From the NCBI GenBank assembly GCA_025667525.1, contig CM046876.1, forward strand, positions 81,385,512-81,449,511: a stretch of 64,000 nucleotides of DNA, written 5' to 3'. Below, one piece after another: positions 48,370 through 58,862 of this stretch. The position numbers and the translations under genes were made by a program. Origin of the DNA: Glebionis coronaria. Its lineage: Eukaryota > Streptophyta > Magnoliopsida > Asterales > Asteraceae. Under the pieces are notes generated by a model. The model saw nothing but the letters and a program-made list of their open reading frames with translations. It searched no databases and was not told where the DNA came from. Every line of letters starts with the position of its first letter. Positions within the stretch are counted from its first letter, which is position 1.

Positions 48370-49810
48370 AAAGATCGACCAAGGGAAACCGGTCGTCGCA
48401 ACGGTCTCGACCAAATGCGACTCGGTTGCCCTAGGTCGACCGATACAACGTTGCTACCAGCCTCTGTAAGCTTCATTATCTCGACTCTAATATACATCAC
48501 ACTAAGAATTTATCACTTGAAAAACACGTTCATCATTAAATCAAAATAACTAATTCAATACCATAAATCTATTATCATATTCTCTTCACCTCTTGATCCT
48601 TTTTAACCCCACACACCCTCTATTACCACAATCTGTAACCACCATCCACTTGATTTACCACCACTCACCACGAAGTCACCACCACGTCACCAATCACCCG
48701 CGACCCATGTTGTAATTATCTACCAGATCCACCAGGAGATCCGATGTCGCCACCATCACCTGTTCCCACGTCGCCATTATCTTTGGATTTATAAAAATAA
48801 AGAGCAAGGATTTGCATTGGTCGTGGTCCATGGTGTCCTTGGAGGTGGTGTGTGAAGGGTGATGGTGGACGAAAATGGTATAGGAAGGATGGGTTTAAGA
48901 TTTTGGAAATTATGATAAATGAGACATAGTTTGGATCTGATAATGTTTTTCGGTTAGGAAATGGTAAAATGTATGGATGAGGTGGTATGTACGTGGAAAA
49001 AATAATATATTAAAAGTGAATGTAACCAGTTAAAAAGAGTGATATGTCGGGGTCTTTTACTTTATAAACTGTGAAGAACGGTAATCTATGAGAATGTTTG
49101 TAATGTTAGAAAATTTTGTAAGCTTTCGATGATCAGAATGAGAGTATACATTCTATTTTGGTAAGGTCGAGAAAAAAATAATCATAGTAGTAATTTATAG
49201 CTTTAAGCATATTTAATAAGAGTTGAATATATGATGATCATTTGATTAATGAAAGGCTGCAAACTTTAAGAATTCAAGAAAAAAACATATGCATCAAAAC
49301 TCGCAAGTATTTAAGAGAATATCAATATAAGTGAAGATATGTATAATAACCAAATGATTTACTAAATAATTATATCAAAGGCCTTTTATGCAAACATCGT
49401 TACAGTCTAAGGTTTAGATGTAGTTTAATGGTGCGTTTGTTCTCCTAGCTAATGTATAGTTACTAGATAAGTTTATGTTTGGCAAATGTCACAAAACTCT
49501 ACATGTAATGTAAGTAAAAATACACAACGAATCACAAGTTGATGCACGAATTGTGTGTATCTCGTTTCAAGGATTCTCTCTATAAAAATGCAACACATAT
49601 CTATTTAACATTCTCTTTCATAAACATCATGGATAATCTATTGTGATGAGAAACATATCTCATGAATATTTAGTTACACGGGTAGCAAATACATCAATGC
49701 AAAAATTATCGACAATAATTTTAAAACCCAGCTTGACTGGATTAATTAAACCGTAAACCAGTAAGATAAACATGAGCCGGTTTTGATCAAAAAACCAACT
49801 AGTTAAAATA

Positions 49811-50053
49811 CTCTCTCCATCCCAATATAATCATCCACGTTTCTTTTTTGAGATGTTCCCTACTAATAATAGAAAGAGATGTTTAATTAGGTTTATTATA
49901 TTACTTTGTTTAAAATTATAATTACAAAATTTTATAAAAATTAAAATTAATAATTTAAAAATAAAACTGTTATTAAACTCAACCAAATACTACTTTAATT
50001 TACTGCTATTTCCTTTTATTTAAAAAACTTGATACTTTCATTTCGGGATGGTC
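49811..50053. mobile_element. Stowaway-like MITE (unit 2)
   Basis: Copy of 47488-47730 in the second unit of the tandem duplication, so it was present before the duplication. Confidence 0.55.
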
Positions 50054-50571
50054 TATTTACACGGCCAAAGTGCTATTTGCGCTAGGCATTAATTGGAAAC
50101 AGTATGATCATTTTTATGATTGTGATATAAATGCATGGATAGTGGGTTGCGCATTAATTGCAAATAATATGATATATAACACTTTTCATGGGCTGCCATT
50201 TTTTTTTAACATGACCGAATGTTATTTGCTACTTGTCTTTCGGAATGATTTTTTCATGGACTGACATTTTTCTTTTCACTTTATATAATTGGGTAATTTA
50301 ATTATACATATAGATAACACTTTTTATGGCAATTCAATTATACATATATAACACTTTTTTATCTTTTCATATTAATATATCAACTTTTTATCTTTTAATC
50401 TTGAAATGTACAACATTATCAATTAGCAAAATGGGCATTTTAATTATAAGGGTATTCGAATCATTATACTTTTTTCTTTTGACAATGTGATATAAATATG
50501 TACTTGTAGTATAGAATTTTCAAGTTGAGTCATATACAAATAACAAAACAAAAATGCTTGGTTAAATAACA

Positions 50572-52690
50572 ATGAGTTGGTCGGAGTATTTCACCGATTT
50601 TTTTCAATACGACGGAAACGAAGTAAGTAATGAAAACGAGTATTTTCAACATGAAGAAAATGAAATGGGGAATGAAAGTAACCATTTTTCATCGAACAAA
50701 TCAGAGTTTGAAACGGACACGATAAGCACATACACATTTTCAGTACTTGTAGTATATTTTGTAGGTTACTATTAAAAATATCAAAGCATTAAAACATGTT
50801 AAAAATTCATTTTCAGGTGTTTAATTCTCGTCAAGATTTAATAGACTGGGTGAGAGAAACGGGACTTTCAATTGGTTATGTTATTGTGATTAAAAGATCT
50901 AAAGCCAAATCAAATGTTTCTTCTCATTGTGATGTTGGTGGTAAATACATTGGTAAAAAAACATCAACTAGAAATACTGGCACAAAAAAATGTGATTGCC
51001 CTTTTGGTTTGGAAGGAAAATATTTGTATGACGATTGTTGGACGTTAAGTGTCATATGTGACAAACATAATCATGAACATGCATTACATCTAGAAAGTCA
51101 TGCATATGCAAGAAGATTGTCTGAAAGTGAGTCTCAGTTAGTGAATGATTTGTTAGAAAAAAATGTGAAGCCACGAAACATCTTATCTACCTTGAAAAAA
51201 CAAAATCCTCAAAATATGTCCACTTTAAAAACTATATACAACGCATCCCAAAAATTTCGTCTAGGTAAAAAAGCTGGAAAAACACCAATGCAAGAGCTCA
51301 TGTCTTTTTTACATAAAAAGGGCTATATTTGTTATACTAGACCTCATAAATCATCAAACGAGCTAGAAGTTGTCAACTCACAAGAGACCGCACAATCAGA
51401 CAACCAATAGAGTCGAAAGTAAACATGCCAAGTTAAAGTTATACTTGGATTCCGCACAATCAGATTTGTTGATTGCGGTGTCATATATTCATGAAGTTGT
51501 CAACTCACAAGAGACCGCTATTCATTCAAGTCTTGAGCATAGCAAAATTGTCATGGGACATCGATAAAACGTCCCACTATTCACAAATTTGAATAAACGC
51601 ATTTCATTTCACGCACTTGATATACTCTTCGAAGAGTATGAGCGTTGCGTAGATGGTAGAGGTCCTGAAATTTGTGAATGTCAATTACGAACAAGTTACG
51701 GGCTACCATGTTCACATGAACAACAAATTTATATGAATAATGGTAATCCCATACCACTTGAAACGATTGATAGATTTTGGAGGAAGCTTGATTTATCACC
51801 ATGCGTTTCTTAGGGAGATGATGATTTAGGTTATCAAGTTAAAGCCGAGGTTGAGAATTTTAATAAAGAGTTCAAAAAGCAATCACGAGCTGGTAAGAAA
51901 AGTTTACTGAGAAAGATGAAAGAGATAATGACACCATCAGAAACTTCACTTAACGAGCCTCCTACTCAGAAAACTACTGGTGGTCGTAGCTCCTTTAAAA
52001 GAGCCCCGACTGATCAACCCGCACAAATACAAGATCAGGCGGAATATAATTTTTCATCTATGCCAAGTTTTGTAGGAAAAGATGATTTCATGCACCGGAA
52101 ACCAAGAAGGCATGCATATATCGACCAGTTTCCGAATATGCTTCATTGTTACATCGAAACGGTCCGCGATGTAAGAGCTGACGGAAATTGTGGATTTAGG
52201 GCGGTAGCTGTCGACCTCGACCTTCATCAAAATGCATGGCCTAGAGTTCGATATGATCTAATGGAAGAGTTACATAACTACTACGACCAATATGTCGTCA
52301 TGTTTGGCACTCAAGAATGTATTAATGTTAACAAGCGCTTGAATTTCTTCGAAGATACATTTGCGCCAATTGAAAAATGGATGAATATGCCGGAGATGGG
52401 TTTCTTGATTGCTTCACGATACAATGTCATTTTCCACAATATAACCATTTCTTGGTAGTATGACGTATGTGCCTCTTCGTTCGAGTTCGCCACCGTGGTA
52501 TGATCACAAATTCATTACGCTTGGCTACGTTAATAATGGACATTATGTCAATGTGTTGATGCAAGGAGCCTACCCGATGCCTACTATTGCATCTCAATGG
52601 TTCCGTTACAGGTCTGAATGTGCAGCCACATGGATTGCTCCGTACTTGGAGCGAATAAACAGTTACAGGCAACTGCTTCGCTCAAATTGA
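50572..52690 (+). pseudogene. MULE/FAR1-type transposase gene with SWIM and OTU domains, core deleted
   Basis: Exon 1 is 50572-50742 if the donor is GTACTT at 50743 (MSWSEYF..., acidic). Exon 2 starts at 50817 (VFNSRQDLIDWVRE) and covers the FAR1-type DNA-binding domain (KKCDCPFGLEG, CDKHNHEH) and the start of the transposase. At 51358-51401 the DDE core is replaced by short filler. The frame resumes with TNRVESKHAKL, a SWIM finger (CEC then CSH, about 51673-51717), and an OTU cysteine-protease domain with ADGNCGFRA (Cys 52189-52191) and GHYVNV (His 52541-52543). Breaks: stop in the filler near 51408, TAA near 51567, TAG 51811-51813 and a frameshift at about 52440-52460. The OTU residues survive but the gene as a whole is dead. 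Confidence 0.88.
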
Positions 52691-53428
52691 TTAGATCGTG
52701 ATGTCAAAGAGGTAGTAATGGAATGATTTAATAAGTGATATGTATCTTTTTTAAATAATTTTTGTATCGTTCATATTGTATTGCTATATTTCAGTTTGAT
52801 GTAATAAACTTGTTCTTAATATTTAACAAATTAGGTTGTCATTTTTTCTTGTTCTTAATATTTAACAAATTAAGTTGTCATTTTTTCTTGTTCTTAATAT
52901 TTAACAAATTAAGTTGTCATTTGTATACTATCAACTAGGGGTGTCAATTTTTTCCGACCCGACCCGAGTTTATTCAGGTCGAAATTTCAATTCGGGTTAG
53001 TCGGGTCAACCGACTAACCCGAATTCAAAATCGGGTCGAACATCGGGTATAATATTTATATTGAATTCGGGTTCGGGTCAACCCGATTGACCCGAATAAG
53101 ATTTTTTTTTTTAATTTTTTTTTTTTTATTATTTTTTAAATTTAAATTTAATAAAAATTGTATTAAAAAAAGTAAATTTTTTTTTTAATAAAAACAAAAA
53201 GCAAAATGCTTATTAAAACCATACATGGTTGTTTGCTTCCGTGTGTATAGCAGGTACCTCTTGTTACTTTTTTACTCCTGTATAACTTGATACTTTCATT
53301 TGATTACTTAACCACGTCAAACCTGGGATCCTACATAACCGAACCTCAACAACATTCTTCTTCAACCATTACAATTTACTCTGTGAAATCAAATCAAATT
53401 GAATTGAATTGAGAATAAAAAAGAAAGA
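52691..53428. repeat. Intergenic repeats upstream of NSF
   Basis: Three tandem 39-bp units (52809-52925) on TTCTTAATATTTAACAAATTA. Then a CCGACCCG/CGGGTCGG-rich repeat (52935-53100) opening AGGGGTGTCAATTTTTTCC, a common plant dispersed repeat whose right end I could not place. Then an A/T-rich stretch. The last 100 bp are the likely NSF promoter and 5' leader; no clear TATA box. Confidence 0.6.
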
Positions 53429-53777
53429 ATGGCGGGTGGATCGAGGATGATGTCCGTAACAAGCACTCCGGCAAAGGATCTAGCGTATACTAATTTCGCC
53501 TATTGTTCGCCTTCCGATCTCCGTCAATTTAATCTCCCTGGATCCGATCTCGCTTTTGCTCTTGTTGCTGATGTCTTCGTTTTATCCATGGCATATCCTT
53601 CCTTTTTTTTTTAATTCATTCATTTTACCTGTTTTATTTTATTTCTTTTGTTAGTCAAGAATTAGGATTCTTTATCACTTTTGCTATTTAGGGTTAGTAA
53701 CCATTGCATATGCCCAGGGGTGGACCCAGGGGTTCCGTTCCGGCGGTTCATGGGAACCCGATTGCCAATTTGTCACC

Positions 53778-54557
53778 ACAATTTGGATTTCAAGTAAAAA
53801 TTCAGTATACAAATTTGGCCGCACTGTCGTTTATCTAAGTTAGGTGATTCTACTTTCCCTTGCCTCGCAAAATGTTATAAGTAATCACTTTTGGTTTGGA
53901 CCTATAGCCAGTTTTGACAATCTTACAAGTCTCTCATACGCAACAATAATTTTATCATGATAGCACATATGATTAAATCAGATTTAGTTAAATTGAAGAA
54001 TTATAGGGATTGAATCAGATTCTTCTAGTCTGTTAGGAATAAGCTGTTAGAGAATTGGCTTCATGAATCAGAGCAGTTTTGGATACTCAATGGCACACTA
54101 CTTTCATCTAACCATCATTGGACGAGGCTTAAAGCAGTTTAAAACTGATAGTCTTAGTAGTGTTTGATACGTCAAGGTCTCATACATGTTTCTACGGTTA
54201 TCTTGAATCTTATATTGTATTGCCGGTATATAAATACAAATGAAGTATTGTAAAACTGATATTCCAGAATCGTTTCTTGCTTTATAGAGTAACTGAATAA
54301 GAAAGATATTATAGGCCGTCTCCAATTGGGAGTTTTGTAAACATTCTTGCGTTTGAAGGTGCTTCTCTGTTTGTTGATTTTAGCTCTAAAGAAAGTTTGT
54401 TTATCACTTAGAATTACAGTGATATGTGTTTTAAGTTCTAACATAATTCCTTGTTGTCTGGTTAAAGAAAAAATATCGGTTCATATGTGGCTTAGTGCTA
54501 TGAGTAGTTGAGATTTTTAGTAAGTGTTAAAAGTAGCTTTTGTAATTGTATTTGATA

Positions 54558-54591
<34 letters not shown>

Positions 54592-54758
54592 GTAACCGTG
54601 ATTTCCGACTCATTGGCCGACTAATTCACGGGGTTTGAGCCCACCGCCACACAGACTCAAACCAGGTAAAGCCCTCCCTTTTCAGAAGGTTGGCGTGGCC
54701 ATGTATTTGATACATTAGTTTTTATCAAGTTGAAAAGATAATGAGAAAATGAAGTCAA
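53778..54758 (+). repeat. Duplicated intron segment, copy 1 (with SINE)
   Basis: About 825 bp when the SINE is removed. Aligns with 55277-56129 from ACAATTTGGATTTCAAG through GAAAATGAAGTCAA, with small indels (for example TTTGGTTTGGACC against TTTGGACC). Confidence 0.9.
54561..54715 (-). mobile_element. SINE insertion with 13-bp target duplication
   Basis: A T-run of about 30 (54560-54590) followed by a 112-bp body, so the element lies on the minus strand with a poly(A) tail. The target duplication GTATTTGATACAT is at 54548-54560 and 54703-54715. The body contains a B-box-like GGTTTGAGTCT (minus, about 54654-54664). The paralogous segment at about 56075 lacks the insertion, which gives exact boundaries. 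It is probably a tRNA-derived SINE, possibly 5'-truncated since the A box is unclear. Confidence 0.8.
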
Positions 54759-55276
54759 ACGGATGCATCCCTACCCGTAATGACCCATGAACCAGTTTTC
54801 TTGTTACCCAATCCCTCCCACTAATTATGATATCTGCCAGGTTTAAAGAAATGGTTTTAATGTGTCAGTTATGTATTTTTTTCTATGTGCCTTGTTGCGT
54901 GTTGTCGTGTTGTTGATGTACCAAATGGAATAGTCCTACACATTTCTGTAACAATCAACCAACCATATATATTTCTATAGCAAGATTCCTTCCTTACTTT
55001 ATAAGGCGAACTTAATCTAATAGAAACAGGTAATAAGCCAATTTCTGGTTTTACACCAAGTTTGCACAATTAAGGAGGTGTTTAGGATTGCTTATTGAAA
55101 ATAGATTATGCATTTTGAAAACAGATAATCAGTTGTTGCAAAATGTGATTTTGAAAAATTGAAATACTGGGCTTTTAGCACATCAAATATAAACATTCTT
55201 ACACTAATGGGCCAAAGTTAAGGAGGGCCAGCACCCTTCCTGGTCCTGCAGTAGCTCCGCCATTGCTGGGACATCG

Positions 55277-56129
55277 ACAATTTGGATTTCAAGTAAAAGT
55301 TCAGTATACAAATTTGGCCTAAAACTCGGCACCAGTATACTGTCGTTTATCTAAGTTAGGTGATTCTACTTTCCCTTGCCTTGCAAAATGTTATAAGTAA
55401 TCACTTTTGGACCTATAGCCAGTTTTGACAATCTTACAAGTCTCTCATACGCAACAATAATTTTATCATGATAGCACATATGATTGAATCAGATTTAGTT
55501 AAATTGAAGAATTATAGGGATTGAATCAGATTCTTCTAGTCTGTTAGGAATAAGCTGTTAGAGAATTGGCTTCATGAATCAGAGCAGTTTTGGATACTCA
55601 ATGACACACTACTTTCATCTAACCATCATTGGACGAGGCTTAAAGCAGTTTAAAACTGATAGTCTTAGTAGCGTTGATACGTCAAGGTCTCATACATGTT
55701 TCTACGGTTATCTTGAATCTTATATTGTATTGCCGGCTTGCCGGTATATAAATACAAATGAAGTATTGTAAAACTGATATTCCAGAATCGTTTCTTGCTT
55801 TATAGAGTAACTGAATAAGAAAGATATTATAGGCCGTCTCCATTTGGGAGTTGTTAGGGTTTGTAAACGTTCGTGCGTTTGAAGGTGCTTCTCTGTTTGT
55901 TGATTTTAGCTCTAAAGAAAGTTTGTTTATCACTTAGAATTACAGTGATATGTGTTTTGAGTTCTAACATAATTCCTTGTTGTCTGGTTAAAGAAAAAAT
56001 ATCGGTTCATATGTGGCTTAGTGCTATGAGTAGTTGAGATTTTTAGTAAGTGTTAAAAGTAGCTTTTGTAATTGTATTTGATACATTAGTTTTTATCAAG
56101 TTGAAAAGATAATGAGAAAATGAAGTCAA
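55277..56129 (+). repeat. Duplicated intron segment, copy 2 (empty site)
   Basis: Second copy of the NSF intron segment, without the SINE. It ends at the left edge of the GAGGCG-type MITE. Confidence 0.9.
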
Positions 56130-56135
56130 GGCTTA

Positions 56136-56576
56136 GTTTTAAAAAGCGAGAAGCTGTCCGTTGCGCTAAGGGTCCGAAGCGAGAAGCGACGGGCGATGAG
56201 GCAAAAGCGCACGCCTCTCGTAGGTGAGGCGCTTACCTTGCACATAATGATTGCGACTTTCTTAAAACCCATAAAGGCCATAATTCAAACTCTGAGCTTA
56301 AATGTCATTTTTAGACTAATAAAAGTCCAAATGTCATTTTTAGAACAAACATTTAAAAGTCCACTCAAACCTTTTGAGTTTAAATGTCATTTTCAGAACA
56401 AAAAGCACTTGAGGTGGTAAAAAGCGGTAAAAAGCGTTCCTCTAAGGCGTAAAAAAGCACCGCCTCCAATCGATTCTTGTAACGGCTGCGCATCAGGGGT
56501 TCCGAGGCGATGACCCCATTGCCTCGTCTCGCCTCGCCTCACGCCTTAGGCGTAAAAAGGCGCGCTATTTAAAACC
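56136..56576. mobile_element. MITE-like element rich in GAGGCG/CGCCTC
   Basis: Ends GTTTTAAAAAGCGAGA and, inverted at the right, GGTTTTAAATAGCGCG. The interior has GCGAGAAGC and CGCCTCGCCTC blocks near the two ends. A dispersed plant repeat of this type is common. No confident target duplication. Confidence 0.5.
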
Positions 56577-56577
56577 A

Positions 56578-56775
56578 GTATAATAATCTCGCCTATTGTT
56601 CACCTTTCGATCTCCGTCAATTTAATCTCCCTGGATCCGATCTCGCTTTTGCTCTTGTTTCTGATGTCTTCGTTTTATCCATGGCATATCCTTCCTTTTT
56701 TTTTAATTCATTCATATTACCTCTTGTTACTTTTTTACTGTTTAATTTTATTTCTTTTGTTAGTGAAGAATTAGG
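56578..56775 (+). pseudogene. Second copy of the end of NSF exon 1 and its 5' splice site
   Basis: Matches 53485-53670: 33 codons of exon 1 (AYCS, then DLRQFNLPGSDLAFALV) ending ATGGC, followed by ATATCCTTCC (56686-56695). It lacks the ATG and the first codons. It lies 240 bp before exon 2, so it offers a second U12 5' splice site much closer to the acceptor. Confidence 0.85.
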
Positions 56776-57334
56776 ATGTATGAGATGTGTTACTACTTAT
56801 TAGGATTATCCTTTATTTGCGTGTGTGTGCGTGCGCTATGAATGTTACGAGTCGAAGTCAGGAGTTGAAAACTATATTGTTATCTATGAGTAAGCATTTT
56901 GTTGTTATACTTAACTGAAACAAACTTCGCATAATACCATAGAAAGTGGACAACTCGGGCTAAATGCCATCCAGCGACGTCATGCTAGAGTTTCTACTGG
57001 CGACTCGGTACCTGTTAGCAGGTATGTGTGGTTATACTTACTCTCGTGTGTAGTGAATAAGTTTTTGCTGGTTTTGAGATGATTCATGTGCGAACCATTA
57101 TAGGTTTATTCCACCTGAAGATTTCAACATTGCGTTGCTTACACTTGAGTTGGAGTTTGTGAAGAAAGGGAATAAAGAGGAGCAGGTATTTCTCGTTCTT
57201 ATTGATCGTGCATATCAAGTTATCAACTACTTGCTTTGTGATTGCACTTTTCATCTTTAATTTTGTATTTGTATCTATTACAGGTTGATGCTGTCCATTT
57301 AGCCCAACAGCTTCGAAAAAGATTTGCAAACCAG

Positions 57335-57878
57335 GTACGACTATGTTGTTCATATATACATTTGCAGTTTTGCAAGTCACTATTCGCTATAAAAAGAAAA
57401 TAAAGATTTAGCAAGGTCACTATTTAAAGTTAAAAATTGTAGATCCAAAACACATTGCTCCGCCTGCAGTTTTATTCACTGTATCAGTGTCATCGCTGTA
57501 TGTATTTAGCCTTTTTCTAAGGATAACAGGAAAAGTTGGGATGTGTGATATAGAAATACAACAGGAGTAGACTACCAGTAAGCAAACAAAGTGGACGAGG
57601 TAGGCTAAAAAAAGGAATACGATACAGTAAGTTTAAAAAGGGAAGCCCGGGATTTTGATGCCCTTGTAGTTAGGCTAACTCCTGCGTGACCAGAGTACTA
57701 GACATCTTCCTTTAATTACCTCATGATGACTGTGCCTGGCCTTTTTCTTAACTAACATCAAATTCTTTGCAATGGTCTGTGATGGAGATGGTAGATTCAT
57801 TAACTTCCTCTATGTGGTTGAGTGGATTTCACCCAACAGTCTCCAAACTTATTCTTCGTCTATGATTATATATCGCAA
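57335..57878. other. Region after the last NSF exon
   Basis: Begins with an intron donor (GTACGA) but contains no recognisable further NSF exon and no other gene. Confidence 0.5.
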
Positions 57879-57906
57879 CTAGTTTAAAACCCGTGTAATA
57901 CACGGG
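57879..57906 (-). mobile_element. Helitron-like 3' terminus
   Basis: Read on the minus strand: hairpin CCCGTGTATTACACGGG (57906-57890), then TTTTAAA and CTAG (57882-57879) followed by T. A short GC-rich hairpin about ten bases before CTRR, with insertion next to T, is the Helitron 3' end. The element would extend to the right. Its 5' end (starting TC) was not found, so its size is unknown. Confidence 0.55.
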
Positions 57907-58673
57907 CTGTTTCAATACATATTTTTAGAATAACTTGACAAAAGTTGAAGTTAGTTAGTCAACTTTGCATTTGCTGGATGTTAATAGGTTTACAATTTCA
58001 ATAAGGTGTGTTGTTAACTTTGCATATAGGTTTACGGTTTCCATGAGTTTTATTGTTTTTATTAAAGTCCACTAAAAGCAACAATTTCAACAATGATTAG
58101 AGTCGTGTAGATTTTGCTTGTACATGTAATAGATAAAAAAAAATCCATGTACATATTACCATAAGGAGATGATGACCAGAATGTGAAGATTTAAATGGGT
58201 TTCATTTCAATGTTGTGTCACTTGATATGTAATTATGTATTATTCATGTAATGCGAACACTACCATGTTTTCAAATAAAAGTTGATTCACGAAGTTAGTG
58301 TTTTAGTAGTTTTTAGTCATCACAAAAGTCCAATTTCAAACACCAATACATTCCTTTTAATGATTCTACTTCCTGAGAAAACATATACATACAAGATTTT
58401 TAGCCTTAATTATTCGAAGCACACAAAAATCCAAACGCCATATCTCTAAGTTCCAAATAAATAGATCTAATAAAATAGCTTTTGTTCTTAAAAATTCAAT
58501 GCTTAACAAAGGTTTCATTCTCACATCTACATATAGTATAGTACTGCATGTTAACCGTTCAAAAAAAGTATAGTACTGCTAGACTGTTAGTCATTACTCA
58601 CTGTTGTGAATAAGAAAAAAATAAAACTTTATCCAGTCACATAGAACCATTTGTTTAAAGTCCAATGTCTAGC

Positions 58674-58862
58674 TTATATAATCAGAGCACTACTTGAAGT
58701 AATGGTCTTGCCTTTCGACATAGCACTATAGTTCAATTCAGTCCTGCTGCCTGCATATGGGAAAAGGTTAAGGCCCTTAGTAGTTGACACAGTCACAGCC
58801 TCGATGATTTTGACTTCATCTTGCGCACTGTAATCTTCTTCGTCATCATATGGTGTTTGTAC
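58674..58862 (-). CDS. Candidate terminal exon of an unrecognised gene
   Basis: After an AAAG acceptor at 58863, 62 codons run to TAA 58674-58676 without interruption. The peptide is acidic at first (DDEEDYSAQDEVKIIEAV), then TKGLNLFPYAGSR and a Ser-rich end. Codon use looks protein-like and differs from the AT-rich surroundings. Upstream exons were not identified. It could be a real gene's last exon or a fragment carried by the Helitron-like element. Confidence 0.4.
   Translation of the reverse strand, partial: VQTPYDDEEDYSAQDEVKIIEAVTVSTTKGLNLFPYAGSRTELNYSAMSKGKTITSSSALII

Larger units (their letters stand above)
46047..50695 (+). repeat. 2.32-kb tandem duplication
   Basis: Units 46047-48370 and 48371-50695 match almost perfectly along their length (offset 2322 at the left edge, 2325 at the right). 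Each ends at TTTCATCGA inside the first exon of the MULE-type gene, so the gene's upstream region and first 41 codons exist twice. In the first copy the frame runs into the start of the second unit instead of the rest of the gene. The unit contains a Stowaway-like MITE but no other recognised gene. Confidence 0.93.
53593..56925 (+). other. NSF intron 1, U12-type (AT-AC)
   Basis: The 5' splice site is ATATCCTTCC (53593-53602), matching the U12 consensus ATATCCTT. The 3' end is AC (56924-56925), with a branch-site-like ACTTAAC at about 56909-56915, some 10-12 bases upstream. With these sites exon 1 (164 nt) and exon 2 join in frame; no GT donor is available near the exon end. The 3.3-kb intron contains duplicated segments, a SINE, a MITE and a second copy of the exon-1 end. 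Confidence 0.75.
53429..57334 (+). pseudogene. NSF: N-terminal part of an NSF (vesicle-fusing ATPase) gene
   Basis: Four exons in one frame: 53429-53592, 56926-57021, 57104-57185 and 57284-57334, giving about 131 residues. They match the N domain of plant NSF, the ATPase that disassembles SNARE complexes after membrane fusion: TSTPAKDLAYTN, YCSPSDLRQF, LNAIQRRHARVSTGD, RFIPPEDFNIALLTLELEFVKKG, LAQQLRKRFANQ. Introns 2 and 3 are GT-AG; intron 1 looks like an AT-AC U12 intron. The next expected exon and both ATPase domains were not found in the remaining 6.6 kb. The exons carry no stops, so the break is recent, or a very large insertion separates the rest of the gene. Confidence 0.85.
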
